Assembly: GCA_020850715.1 (NCBI GenBank)
Contig: JADZED010000080.1
Location: 318,524-382,523 of the forward strand
Direction of reading: 5' to 3'
Source of the DNA: Acidobacteriota bacterium
GTDB lineage: Bacteria > Acidobacteriota > Vicinamibacteria > Vicinamibacterales > CAVVIG01
Length of the DNA: 64,000 nt
Numbering within the stretch: the first letter of the stretch is position 1; each line of letters begins with the position of its first letter. A program made the position numbers and the translations under genes. The notes under the pieces were generated by a model, which saw only the letters and a list, made by a program, of their open reading frames with translations, was not told the origin of the DNA and ran no database searches. Below, in pieces: positions 21,293 to 31,163 of the stretch.

Positions 21293-24049
21293 TCACACCG
21301 CCATCTCCTCCCACCGCCGCACCGAGTAGTGCAGCGGCTTGCTCCACAGGCTCTCGAGCCCCTCGAGGATGTCCGACGCCCAGCCGAAGACGTTGCGCCC
21401 CGCGACCACGCGCCGCATCGCGCGCATCCGTGCACGACGCTCCGCCGGCGGCATGTCGATCGCCGCCAGCAGCGCCGCGGCAAACCCCTCGACGTCGTAC
21501 GGGTTGATGATCAGCGCGTCGCGCAGCTCCTGAGCCGCCCCGGCGAGCGCGCTCAGCACCAGCACGCCGTCCTCGTCCTCCCGCGCGGCGACGAACTCCT
21601 TGGCCACCAGGTTCATCCCGTCGTGCAGCGAGCTGACGATGCAGAAGCGCGCCATCCGATAGAGCGCGACGAGGCTGCCGATGGTCAGCGGCGTCTTGTA
21701 GTAGCAGATGAGCGGCGCGCCGCCCGGCACCGCGTGCCGCCGGTTGAGCGCCTCGATCTGGCTGTCGATCTCCGCCTCGAGCGCGGCGTAGCTGCTCACC
21801 TCCGACCGCGACGGCACCCCGATCTGGATGAAGGTGAGCTGCCCGCGCAGGGCCGGCCGCCGCGACACGACCAGGTCGAGCGCGGCCAGCCGCTCGGGGA
21901 TCCCCTTGGTATAGTCCAGCCGATCGACGCCGATGCCGATGAGCGGCGCCCGCAGATCGAGCAGTGAGGTGAGCCGCGCCTGCTCCAGCGCGAGCGCCTC
22001 GGCGCTCGTGATGTCCTGGATGCGATCGTAGTCGACGCCAATCGGCACCGAGACCACCGTCGTGTCGTGCCCGGCGAACTGGACCTCCGACGACTCCGGC
22101 TCGATCGCGGCGCCGAGCTCCTCCCGCGCCGCCTGCAGGAAGTTGCGCCGGTCGCGCTCGAGCTGGAACGCGAGGAGGTCGTTCGCCAGCAGCCCCGCCA
22201 GCAGCTCGCGGCTCCACGGACAGATGCGCAGCCGATCGGGCGACGGCCACGGGATGTGCCAGAACAGCGCCGTGCGCACGTTCGGCCGCCGCCGCCGCAG
22301 CGCCGACGCGACCAGCGCAAGGTGGTAGTCCTGGATGAACACCGGCGTGTCCGCCGACCGCAGCTCCTTCGCCGCCGCCTCGGCAAACCGATCGTTGATC
22401 TCCTGGTAGGCCGCCCAGTCGTCGGCGCGGAACTGCGGCCGCACGTCGACGACGTGGCAGAGCGGCCAGAGGCCCTCGTTGGCGAAGCCCTTGTAATAGG
22501 CGGCGAAGGTCGGCTCGTCGAACCAGAGGCGGCGCAGCGCGTACGAGGGGCTGTCGGGCGGCACCATCACGGTGTCGTGCGCGTCGACCACCAGCCGATC
22601 GGCCGGCCCGGCGCCGTGGGCGATCCAGACGCCGCCGCGCTCGCGCATCAGCGCGTCGAGCGCGACCGCCACGCCGCCGGTCGACGGCGACGCGCGCAGC
22701 GTGCCGTCGGGCAGCGCGCTGTGCATGTAGGGCTCGCGGTTCGACAGCACCACGAGCGGCCGCCGCTGCTGCGCGCCGCGCTCGCCCGCGCGCAGCAGCG
22801 CGCGGCGGAACAGCAGCGGGCCGGCGAGCTCGTGGATGCCGATCAGCGCGACGACCAGCGCCTGCAGGTTCATGCCCCAGCCGCCGAACTCGCGGGCGAC
22901 GACGGCGGCGAAGCCGAGCGTGATTCCGGCCTGCGACACCAGCCCCGTCCACATGTAACGCCGGCTGTCGTCGTCCAGGACGACGCGTCGCGCGCCGGCG
23001 GCGACGCCCGCTCGAATCAGCAGGAGCCGCACGACAGAGACGGCGACCGCCGCCAGGCCGATGACGGCCGGGGCGTCGATGCGCAGCGACGCGCCGACCG
23101 CCACGAAGAAGATCACGAGCACCGGCGGCGCCGCGCGCTGCACGGCGCTCTTGAGCGCGTCGCCCGAGGCGCTCGACAGGTTCTCGATCACGAGGCCGGC
23201 GGCGACTGCGGCGAGCAGCGGCTCGAACTGCTGCGTGCTCCCGACCTGGCTGAGAAGCGCGCACGCCGCGAGGATGATCAGCGTCGTCTCGCGGCCGACG
23301 TATTTCAGGTACAGGCCGACCAGCGCGCCGACCAGGACGCCGAAGGCCACGGCGCCGCCAATCTCCCACGCGAACCTGGTGAGGACGTCGGCCCCGCCGG
23401 CCTCCGCCCCCATCGCACCGCGCGCGAACTGCATCGACAGCGAGAAGACCACCAGCGCCGCGAGATCGGCCAGCACGACGACGGCGAGCACCGTCTCGCT
23501 CAGCCGCCCCCGGGCGCCCGTCTCGGTCGTCACGGCCGCGGTCATCGTCGGCGAGAAGCTGATCACGATGATGATCGTCAGCAGCACCATGGCGAGCTTG
23601 GGCAGGCCGGCCGCGTCCGGCGCGATCGGGAGCCACGGCCAGACCACCCAGGCGACGGCCCCGGCGCCCGCCATCGCGACCGCCAGGATGATGCCCGTGA
23701 GCCGCACGATGTCGTGGAGGCGGCGGCCGAGGCGCTCCAGGTTGAGCGTCAGCCCCGCGATGAGCGCGATGAACGTCGTCGCGACGCCCGAGATGACCTG
23801 GAGCTGCGACGCCATCGGCGCCGTGATCACGTTGCCGAGATACGGGCCGGACAGGAGGCCGAAGACCAGATACCCGGTGAGCCGCGGCAGGTGAATCCGC
23901 CGCAGCAGGGCGCCGGCAATCGACGCGCCCAGCAGCGTGAACCCGAGCGCCAGAGCCGTTCCGGAGCGCGGCAGGCCGCCGGGTTCGGCCAGCCGCTGGA
24001 CCCACAGAATGCCGGCGACCGCGAGCGCGAGCGCGGCAATCCGCTTCAT
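21293..24049 (-). CDS. Fusion: CPA2-type cation:proton antiporter domain + GT20 trehalose-6-phosphate synthase-like domain (918 aa)
   Basis: N-terminal antiporter (SFSPTMTAAVTTETGARGRLSETVLAVVVLADLAALV); C-terminal GT20 (VFIQDYHLALV, GVDRLDYTKGIPERL, IQIGVPSRSEVSSY, SSLHDGMNLVAKEFVAAR) in one uninterrupted frame. Confidence 0.88.
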   Translation of the reverse strand: MKRIAALALAVAGILWVQRLAEPGGLPRSGTALALGFTLLGASIAGALLRRIHLPRLTGYLVFGLLSGPYLGNVITAPMASQLQVISGVATTFIALIAGLTLNLERLGRRLHDIVRLTGIILAVAMAGAGAVAWVVWPWLPIAPDAAGLPKLAMVLLTIIIVISFSPTMTAAVTTETGARGRLSETVLAVVVLADLAALVVFSLSMQFARGAMGAEAGGADVLTRFAWEIGGAVAFGVLVGALVGLYLKYVGRETTLIILAACALLSQVGSTQQFEPLLAAVAAGLVIENLSSASGDALKSAVQRAAPPVLVIFFVAVGASLRIDAPAVIGLAAVAVSVVRLLLIRAGVAAGARRVVLDDDSRRYMWTGLVSQAGITLGFAAVVAREFGGWGMNLQALVVALIGIHELAGPLLFRRALLRAGERGAQQRRPLVVLSNREPYMHSALPDGTLRASPSTGGVAVALDALMRERGGVWIAHGAGPADRLVVDAHDTVMVPPDSPSYALRRLWFDEPTFAAYYKGFANEGLWPLCHVVDVRPQFRADDWAAYQEINDRFAEAAAKELRSADTPVFIQDYHLALVASALRRRRPNVRTALFWHIPWPSPDRLRICPWSRELLAGLLANDLLAFQLERDRRNFLQAAREELGAAIEPESSEVQFAGHDTTVVSVPIGVDYDRIQDITSAEALALEQARLTSLLDLRAPLIGIGVDRLDYTKGIPERLAALDLVVSRRPALRGQLTFIQIGVPSRSEVSSYAALEAEIDSQIEALNRRHAVPGGAPLICYYKTPLTIGSLVALYRMARFCIVSSLHDGMNLVAKEFVAAREDEDGVLVLSALAGAAQELRDALIINPYDVEGFAAALLAAIDMPPAERRARMRAMRRVVAGRNVFGWASDILEGLESLWSKPLHYSVRRWEEMAV

Positions 24050-24966
24050 CGATCCGGGCTCCGGGCGGCATGGAACGTGTCGGCAATCGCCGAGGTGAGC
24101 ACGAGCACCGAGAGCAGGCTTGCGACCGCCGCCGATCCGCCGCGGGCCCCATCCATCGCGACCACGATGGCGAAGCCGAGCGGCGCCAGCGGCCACGCGT
24201 CGCTGTCGCCCGCCCGCACGGTCCAGCGGCCCCACGTCAACCGCGAGAGCAGCGCCGTGAGACAGATGAGGGCCGCGGCCGCGGCCGCGACACGCCACGA
24301 CACGTGGGCCGTGGCGCCCGCGATGACGAGCAGCAGCGCGACGATCGGATGCTGGAAGTGCACCGCCTCGGCGGCGATGCCCTGCATCCGCCGCCTGCGC
24401 AGCAGCGTCCAGGTGCCGGCCGCGATCCAGCCGACCAGCAGGCCCGAGACGGTGAGATACTCCGCCACGCCGCCGAGCAGCAGCAGCGTGGCGATCCAGA
24501 ACACCCGCCGCGACTCTTCGGCATCATCGTCGCCAGCGGTCAGGATCCAGCCGGCGCCGGCGACGACGATCGCGATCGCGCAGGCCTGGCCGGTGAGGAC
24601 GAGCGCGCGCGAGGGCGGATGCTGCTGGAACGACAGCGCGAGGCCGACGAGCACGATCGCCGCCGACGGCACCACGCCCGGCCGCGCGTCGAACGGCGCG
24701 GCGTCGTCGCGGCGGCCGAAGATCGTCAGCGCGCCGATCAGCGCCAGCGCCACCGGCACCGCCGGCTTCAGCAGCGCGAGCACGTCTGGAGTGAGCAGGG
24801 CGAGCCCTTGCGGACCGAGCGCGATCCCTGCCGCCAGCAGCAGCGACGCCTGCGAGGAGACGCTCGTCCAGCCGTTCGATTGCGTGCCGATCTGCTGGAT
24901 GTGCAGATCCAGCGGATCGGGTTCGCCCGTGGCGAGCGGCGAGCGGTAAGGAGCGAGAATGTTCAT
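24046..24966 (-). CDS. Polytopic membrane protein of unknown function, coupled to the antiporter-GT20 gene
   Basis: Multiple hydrophobic helices; ATGA overlaps at both ends. Confidence 0.75.
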   Translation of the reverse strand: MNILAPYRSPLATGEPDPLDLHIQQIGTQSNGWTSVSSQASLLLAAGIALGPQGLALLTPDVLALLKPAVPVALALIGALTIFGRRDDAAPFDARPGVVPSAAIVLVGLALSFQQHPPSRALVLTGQACAIAIVVAGAGWILTAGDDDAEESRRVFWIATLLLLGGVAEYLTVSGLLVGWIAAGTWTLLRRRRMQGIAAEAVHFQHPIVALLLVIAGATAHVSWRVAAAAAALICLTALLSRLTWGRWTVRAGDSDAWPLAPLGFAIVVAMDGARGGSAAVASLLSVLVLTSAIADTFHAARSPDR

Positions 24967-26234
24967 CGGGAGAGCGTCACCAGCAGATGTTCCGCGCCGC
25001 GCACGACGACCAGGAGCGTCGTGCCGCCTCCGCCCGCGGCCTCGATCTGGCGGCGGACCTGCTCGGGAGTCGGCGCCGCGTCCGCGCCCGCGCGGACGAT
25101 CACGTCGTTCGCCCGCAGCCCGGCGCGGTCGGCGGCACTGCCGGCTGTCACGCGTACGACGCGCGAGCCGACGCGCGCGGCGCGCGCGAGCCGCAGGCCG
25201 GGATCGCCCGACTCCGCGGCCGGCGCCGGGGCGGCCGGCTCGGGCGGCGGCGACGCGATCACCGTGACGTCGAGCACCTCGCCGCCCCGGCGCACGCGCA
25301 GGACGGCGGCCGCGCCCGCGGCGAGACGTTCCGCGCGGACGCGCCACTCGAACGTCGTCGCCACGCTCTGTCCGTCCACCATTTCGACGACGTCGCCGAT
25401 CGACACCACGCCCGCAGCCGGGCCGTCGACGCCGTCCACGACGACGCCCCCCGGCGATCCGGTCGCCGCGGCGAGCGCCGGCGTCAGCGCCCGCACCGAC
25501 ATGCCGAGAGAGCCAGGCGCCGCGCCAGGCGCATCGAGCATCCGCTGCGCGCGATCGCGCAGCGCCCGTGCGGGGACGATCAGCGATTGCCCTTCTTCGT
25601 CCAGCGCCATGCCGAGCCACTCGCCCGCGGCGTTGAAGACGAAGCTGCCGCCCGCCAGCCGGATGCCATCGGGTGCGCGCCACACGGCGGTGGACCAGGC
25701 CGGGCTGCGGACCGCGTTGAGGCCGTCGACATAGAACGGCGCGATCGTCAGCCGGCCGGTCGGGGCGGAGGCGAACAGATAGGTCGGGGCATCGATGGCG
25801 GCCGGCTCCCAGGTGCGCCGCGGCGCAGGATTCGACCCCGCGCGTATCACGCCAAGCCCGGTCGGCCGGTCGACGGCGAGCACCGAATCGTCGCGGGCCG
25901 CCTCGTCAGGCAGGCGCAGCAGCGCCACGTCGTCTCGGAGCGGCCAGGCCCAGGCGGCCAACCCCTCGTCTGACGACCCGCCTCGGGCGCTGCGCGGTAC
26001 CGGGACGAGGGACGCCGCGATGCGCCCCTTCACCTCTTCGAGCTGATCGGCCAGATCGGCGAAGGTTGCCGGCCGGCTGATCTGTGTGAGCACCGGCGCC
26101 ACCGGGCTCTGGAGCGGCGCGTCGGGGAAGCGGAGCCTCGCGAGAACCCACAGACACACCAGCGCCAGCGCCGCGGCCGTGATGAGCCGCCTGGTGTCGC
26201 GCGAGACCCTCGGTCTCGAATCTCCGTCCAGCAT
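24963..26234 (-). CDS. Membrane-anchored HtrA-like protein with two PDZ domains, predicted protease-inactive
   Basis: N-terminal TM; trypsin-like remnant RLAGGSFVFNAAGEWLGM (GNSGG Ser replaced); two PDZ domains (LGMSVRALTPAL..., GLRLARAARVGSRVVRVTAGSAADRAGLRANDVIV). Confidence 0.75.
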   Translation of the reverse strand: MLDGDSRPRVSRDTRRLITAAALALVCLWVLARLRFPDAPLQSPVAPVLTQISRPATFADLADQLEEVKGRIAASLVPVPRSARGGSSDEGLAAWAWPLRDDVALLRLPDEAARDDSVLAVDRPTGLGVIRAGSNPAPRRTWEPAAIDAPTYLFASAPTGRLTIAPFYVDGLNAVRSPAWSTAVWRAPDGIRLAGGSFVFNAAGEWLGMALDEEGQSLIVPARALRDRAQRMLDAPGAAPGSLGMSVRALTPALAAATGSPGGVVVDGVDGPAAGVVSIGDVVEMVDGQSVATTFEWRVRAERLAAGAAAVLRVRRGGEVLDVTVIASPPPEPAAPAPAAESGDPGLRLARAARVGSRVVRVTAGSAADRAGLRANDVIVRAGADAAPTPEQVRRQIEAAGGGGTTLLVVVRGAEHLLVTLSR

Positions 26235-26477
26235 CGTCTGTGGATCCCTGCCCCGCTGCCATCGCCACTCGATCGCCCATGGTCACTTCATGCCTGAGCT
26301 CGGTCGGTTGTTCTCTGCCCAGTATAGCGGCGTCGATCCGCCGTACGGCTGACCTTCGGGCCCATCAGCTGCCTCACGGATCGACCCGGCGCTGCCGCGC
26401 CGACGCGCGGTGATATGCTTCGCCGATTCGACGGCCGGACGTCTGTGGCGCGAGGCTTCGCGCCGAGGAGGATGGCG

Positions 26478-27494
26478 ATGCGGATCCTGACGGCGGTCCT
26501 GGTTCTCGCGGCGGCGCCGTTCACGACGGCTGCTCCGGCGGCGGCGCAGACGGGCGCCGCGGCACAGTTCGCCGGCACGTACTCGCTCGTCACGATCGAG
26601 GCGAAGGATCCGGCGACCGGGCGATGGTCGGCGCGGCCGGATTTCAACTCGAACGGTTACATCATCTATGCGCCGACCGGCCAGATGGCGGTGCACATCC
26701 AGCCGAAGGTGCGCTCGAAGTACGCGGGCGCCACGCCGACGGCGGAAGAAGCGGCGGCGGCGATGCGCGGGTACACGATGTACTTCGGCGGCTACACGGT
26801 GAACGGGAATGAGCAGTTCGTCGTGCACCATCGGGTCGGCAACGTCAATCCGGGCGCCGTCGTCGACGCGAAGCGCTATTTCGAGTTCGTGACGACGCCG
26901 CAGGGGCGCGAGCGCCTGATCCTGACGCCGGCGCCCGGCAACACGGGGCCGAAGGCGCAGGCGACCACGCGGCTGATCTGGGAGCGCCAGGATGCGGCAC
27001 CGCTGAGCGCCGAGCAGGAGAAGTTCGTCGGCTTCTACAAGCTGCTCTATACCGATCGCTACCGCACCAAGGACGGCAGGATGGTGTTCCACGGCGATCC
27101 GTCCGGCAAGGCAGGCGGGCGCGTGACGACGCAGGCGGGGACGTCGTACATCATCTACACCGACACCGGCCACATGATGGTGATCCAGATGAACAACTCC
27201 GGCCGCGTGAAGTACGCGGCGGCGCAGCCGACGCCGGCCGAAGCGCTGGCGGCGTGGCGGAGCATCGGCGGCTATTTCGGCCGCTTCGTCACCTTCGAGA
27301 ACCAGAACCCGCCCTATGTGATCCACAGCCAGCAGGGGACGTCGACCCCGGGCGCGTACAGCGACCAGCAGCGGTTCTATCAGTTCACCGGCGACGTCCT
27401 GCGGCTCGGCGGCCCGCCGCGCTACGACGCGGAGACCGGCGAGCTCGAGGGCGGCCACCTCTACTGGCAGCGGATGAAGGCCGGCGAGAAGTAG
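26478..27494 (+). CDS. Secreted protein with tandem lipocalin-like domains
   Basis: Signal peptide MRILTAVLVLAAAPFTTAAPAAAQ; two repeats (FAGTYSLVTIE...YIIYAPTGQMAVHI; FVGFYKLLYTDRY...YIIYTDTGHMMVIQM). Confidence 0.8.
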   Translation: MRILTAVLVLAAAPFTTAAPAAAQTGAAAQFAGTYSLVTIEAKDPATGRWSARPDFNSNGYIIYAPTGQMAVHIQPKVRSKYAGATPTAEEAAAAMRGYTMYFGGYTVNGNEQFVVHHRVGNVNPGAVVDAKRYFEFVTTPQGRERLILTPAPGNTGPKAQATTRLIWERQDAAPLSAEQEKFVGFYKLLYTDRYRTKDGRMVFHGDPSGKAGGRVTTQAGTSYIIYTDTGHMMVIQMNNSGRVKYAAAQPTPAEALAAWRSIGGYFGRFVTFENQNPPYVIHSQQGTSTPGAYSDQQRFYQFTGDVLRLGGPPRYDAETGELEGGHLYWQRMKAGEK

Positions 27495-27519
27495 CGCAGG
27501 GCATCGCACCGGGTGGGTT

Positions 27520-27966
27520 GTGCCGCAGCCGCAGGCGAACCCGGATCCTCGCGCGTTGAACGGCGTGGCGGGCGTCTACACGGCGCTCGGCAGGATGGGC
27601 ACGCTCACCCCGTCGTACGACCCGGTGAGAGGGGAGTTGAACTTCAGCTTCTCGACCGATCCGGACGGCCATCTCGCGATGGGAACGGCCGGCAATGACG
27701 GCGTGATGCAGTTCTCGATCGTCGCGCTGGGCGAGCGTCCCTCGGTGCTCCTCAGCCAGCGCATGGAACTGAACGGCGACGGCAGCGAGAAGCACGTCGA
27801 TGCCGCGAGCCAGGCGCAGCTGCGCGAGCTCACGCGGCGCTTCAACGACGCGCGCGGCATTCTCACCACGCTGGTCATCACCGTCGACGAGCGGCGCGTT
27901 CTCGCCTACGAGTTCCTGACGGGTGCGCAGGAGAGGACGGCCGGGTCGATCGATCCGGAACGATGA
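27520..27966 (+). CDS. Hypothetical protein
   Basis: ORF with plausible composition downstream of the lipocalin-like gene. Confidence 0.45.
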   Translation: MPQPQANPDPRALNGVAGVYTALGRMGTLTPSYDPVRGELNFSFSTDPDGHLAMGTAGNDGVMQFSIVALGERPSVLLSQRMELNGDGSEKHVDAASQAQLRELTRRFNDARGILTTLVITVDERRVLAYEFLTGAQERTAGSIDPER

Positions 27967-28089
27967 ACACGAGATCAGGGGTTCAGGAGAACTCTCACAG
28001 GAGCTCAGGAGGGGAGGAGATCCGTCGTCCCGGGGTCTCCCGTGCTCCCGATCCCTCCTGTGGCGATCCGCCGGCCGTCTGTTCGAGCC

Positions 28090-30447
28090 CTAGCGCAGCG
28101 CCGACGAGGGGACGGCCGACGGCTTCAGCACCAGCGTGTGTTCCTTCTGCGCGTCGACCGCGCCGCGCGTGAACGCCATCGGGAAGTACTCCTGGCGGTC
28201 CCACAGCGGCAGCAGATTGCCGTAGTAGGGGCTCTCGGGCTGACCCGACTGCCCCGGCACGTTGGTGGCGACCGAGCGATCCCAGTTGCCCGTGTCCATG
28301 ATCTCGCGATAGCTGGCGCCGCCGGCGAACGGCGTGCCGGTGCCGCCGCTCCGCTCGAGCGTCGGCAGGTCGTACGCGCTGACGAACGGATGCGCAAACG
28401 ACTGCGTGTGCATCCGGCCCCAGCGCCACTGATTCCAATCGGGCCCCTGCGTCTCGGTGAGCTCCTGGATCGCCTTTGCGAGCCCCGGCTCGACCAGCGG
28501 CCGCCGTTCCTCGAGCGGCCGCCAGAAGTCGTAGGCCTTCGGATCCGACATCGCCTGCCGCCACGTCTGATAGATCGCCGCCGCCGCGCTGGTCTTGTCG
28601 AGCACGGCGTTCCAGCCGGCGACCATCGCGCGCGCCTTCTCGACGTCGGGCGTTCTCCCGGTCCAGCCGCGGAACAGGTCCTGGTCGAAGGAGGCCTGGA
28701 GCATGTACGCGTCGTGCTGCAGCAGCTTCGAGTCGTCGATGGTGAACTTCGTCCGCCGGTTCTGGATGATGTCGTTGATCACCTGTTCGACGCGCGTCAC
28801 GCGCTCGGTCGGGATGCTGGCGAGCGACTTGAACGCGACCGGCGGCCAGTAGCCGGTGACGTTGATGTTGTTGTTCGCCGTCGCGATGTAGCCGGAGACC
28901 GGGTTCCAGCGCCGGGGCAGATCCTGCCGGAAGCCGGTCCACTCGTACTCGCCGGTGCCAGGCACCGGCATCCGGCCATCCCAGCCGCGCCGCACCGGCG
29001 TGAGCGCGGAGCTCTGCTCGCCGATGTTGCCGTCGACGTCGCCGCAAATCAGGTTCTCGGTCGGCGCCTTCCAGTACATCGCGCGATCGAGGAAGTCCCT
29101 GCAGTCGGCGGCCTGGCTGAGACGAAGGCCGGCGAGATAGGGCGCCGTCCCCGGCTCGTGCGACGCGGTGCGCACGGCGTAGGCGCGATGGTTCTTCGCG
29201 TCTTCGAACACGATCGGGCCGTGGCGGCCCACCTTGAACTCGATCGTCCGGGGCGCGGCCTCGCCTTTCACCCTGATCGAGTCCTTGACGATCTGGAACT
29301 GCTCCCAGCGCCCTAGATACAGCATCTGGTTCGCGTTCGCCGGGTTGGTCTCCTCGACGAACACGTCGGCCTGGTCGTTGCCGGCGATGGTGAGCCCCCA
29401 CGCGACGCGCTCGTTGTGTCCCAGCCCGACGCCGACAAACGGCGCCTCCTGCGCACCGATCACGTTCCAGCCGGGCGAGACGAGATGGAAGATGTAGCGT
29501 AGCGACGGCGTTCCTACCTGCCGGTGCGGGTCGTTGGCAACCTGCGGGCGGCCGCCGTTGGCGTACTTGGTCCCGATGACCCAGTTGTTGCTGCCCGGAT
29601 CGGGATTGAAGTCCATCACCATGTCGCCGACGTACTCGCCGGAGCCGAAGAGCGCCCGGTAGGGCGCGGCGATCTCGGGCTTCGGCAGCGGACTGCCGCC
29701 CCGGCCGCCCCACTGCACGTCGTCGCCGATCCTGGAGAGATCGAGCCCGATCGGGACCTCGATCTCGGCCCAGGGGTCGGGCATGCGCTGGCGCGTGGCC
29801 TCCTTCGCGCCAACCCTCGCGACCAGACGCGCGAGGTTGATCTCGTCCATGCCGCCGAGGCCGGCCGAACGGAGCAGCGGCGTTTCCGGCTTCCAGGGCT
29901 CCGGCTTCAGGCCGGTGAGCTTGAATTCGACCGGGAGGTTGCTCATCGCCTGCTCGATGTAGGCGTTGAGGCCGTCGGTCCAGGCGGTGAAGATCCGTTT
30001 GCCGTCGGGGTGGTAGCTCGTCCACTCCTCGTCGTCGATCGGGCGGCGATACATCGCCATCCGCTTCGCGCGATCCTCGTCGACAGCCGCCGGGCCGAGG
30101 ATCTCGGCGAGCCGCCCTTCGTTGGTCATGCGCCACATGTAGAGCTGCCAGAGCCGATCCTGGCCGGCCACGTACCCCTGCGCGTAGAACATGTCGTCCT
30201 GGTTCTTCGCGTAGATGTGGGTGATGCCCCACTTGTCGCGGATCACCTCGACCGGTTCCTTCACGCCGGGCACGCTGATCTCGCCGTCGATCTTCGACAG
30301 CGACTGCTTCGCCAGGGCCTTCAGATCGGCCGCGCCGGCGGGCGCCTGCGCGTAGCCGGCTGCCGTCGTCGCCAGGACGATGCCGGCAGCGATGAGGACC
30401 ACGGCCGCAACGCGATGACCTGTCGGCAGCCACTGACGGACACGCAT
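28090..30447 (-). CDS. Penicillin acylase family protein (Ntn hydrolase)
   Basis: GSNNWVIGTKYANGGRPQVANDPHRQV nucleophile region; IRDKWGITHIYAKNQDDMFYAQGYVAGQDRLWQL. Confidence 0.92.
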   Translation of the reverse strand: MRVRQWLPTGHRVAAVVLIAAGIVLATTAAGYAQAPAGAADLKALAKQSLSKIDGEISVPGVKEPVEVIRDKWGITHIYAKNQDDMFYAQGYVAGQDRLWQLYMWRMTNEGRLAEILGPAAVDEDRAKRMAMYRRPIDDEEWTSYHPDGKRIFTAWTDGLNAYIEQAMSNLPVEFKLTGLKPEPWKPETPLLRSAGLGGMDEINLARLVARVGAKEATRQRMPDPWAEIEVPIGLDLSRIGDDVQWGGRGGSPLPKPEIAAPYRALFGSGEYVGDMVMDFNPDPGSNNWVIGTKYANGGRPQVANDPHRQVGTPSLRYIFHLVSPGWNVIGAQEAPFVGVGLGHNERVAWGLTIAGNDQADVFVEETNPANANQMLYLGRWEQFQIVKDSIRVKGEAAPRTIEFKVGRHGPIVFEDAKNHRAYAVRTASHEPGTAPYLAGLRLSQAADCRDFLDRAMYWKAPTENLICGDVDGNIGEQSSALTPVRRGWDGRMPVPGTGEYEWTGFRQDLPRRWNPVSGYIATANNNINVTGYWPPVAFKSLASIPTERVTRVEQVINDIIQNRRTKFTIDDSKLLQHDAYMLQASFDQDLFRGWTGRTPDVEKARAMVAGWNAVLDKTSAAAAIYQTWRQAMSDPKAYDFWRPLEERRPLVEPGLAKAIQELTETQGPDWNQWRWGRMHTQSFAHPFVSAYDLPTLERSGGTGTPFAGGASYREIMDTGNWDRSVATNVPGQSGQPESPYYGNLLPLWDRQEYFPMAFTRGAVDAQKEHTLVLKPSAVPSSALR

Positions 30448-30510
30448 GGATCCTCCTCTGGCCCGCAGCCCGGAAGGCGAGCGGCCCTTTCATATCACAA
30501 ATCGCCTGTT

Positions 30511-31017
30511 ATGATGCCGGCGGTGGCAAATTTCGACGGTCTGATGCAGGAGGCGCTCGCGGAGGCGCGCCGCGCCCTGGAGCGCGGCGAAGTGCCGGTC
30601 GGCGCGGTGGTCGCGCTGGATGGCGCGATCGTGGGACGCGGGTTCAATCAGCCGATTCTGTCGGGAGACCCGACGGCGCATGCCGAAATCGTCGCAATCC
30701 GAGACGCCGCGCAGCGCGCCAGCAACTACCGGCTGACCGGCGCGGTCCTTTGCGTCACCCTCGAGCCGTGCCTGATGTGCGTCGGCGCGCTGGTGCACGC
30801 GCGCATCGGCACGATCGTATACGGCGCCGACGAGCCGAAATCGGGCGCGATCGTCTCGACGGTGGCGGCGCCGGCGTTGCCCGGCCTGAATCATCGATGC
30901 GCGGCGGTCGGCGGGGTGCGCGCGGCGGAATGCCGGGACCTGCTGCAGAGATTCTTCCGGGAGCGTCGCCGCAGGGGAATCGACCCGCTGCCCAGCGAGC
31001 GCGAAATGCCCGGGTAG
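30511..31017 (+). CDS. tadA: tRNA-specific adenosine deaminase TadA (start may be GTG 30523)
   Basis: HAEIVAIRDA...LEPCLMCVGALVHARI zinc/catalytic motifs. Confidence 0.93.
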   Translation: MMPAVANFDGLMQEALAEARRALERGEVPVGAVVALDGAIVGRGFNQPILSGDPTAHAEIVAIRDAAQRASNYRLTGAVLCVTLEPCLMCVGALVHARIGTIVYGADEPKSGAIVSTVAAPALPGLNHRCAAVGGVRAAECRDLLQRFFRERRRRGIDPLPSEREMPG

Positions 31018-31163
31018 CGCCCAGGCAGCCGCGCCTCGTTGCGGAACTGGACTGCAGCAGCGAGGCATGGCGGCGGGTTCCTCTTCGGCCGGGCCGCGGG
31101 CGGTTGACGAAGGGCACGTCCGTTGCTCGATGCCGTGCGTCGCCCGTCTTCCCTGGAGGAATC

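Noticed and set aside
20007-24152. 1381-aa minus-strand ORF overlapping the antiporter-GT20 gene
   Set aside because: Alternate frame with Arg/Ala/Gly-biased composition; real genes are in other frames
22067-25734. Long plus-strand ORFs (960 aa and 554 aa) opposite the antiporter/PDZ cassette
   Set aside because: Low-complexity Arg/Glu/Asp-rich shadow translations without recognisable domains
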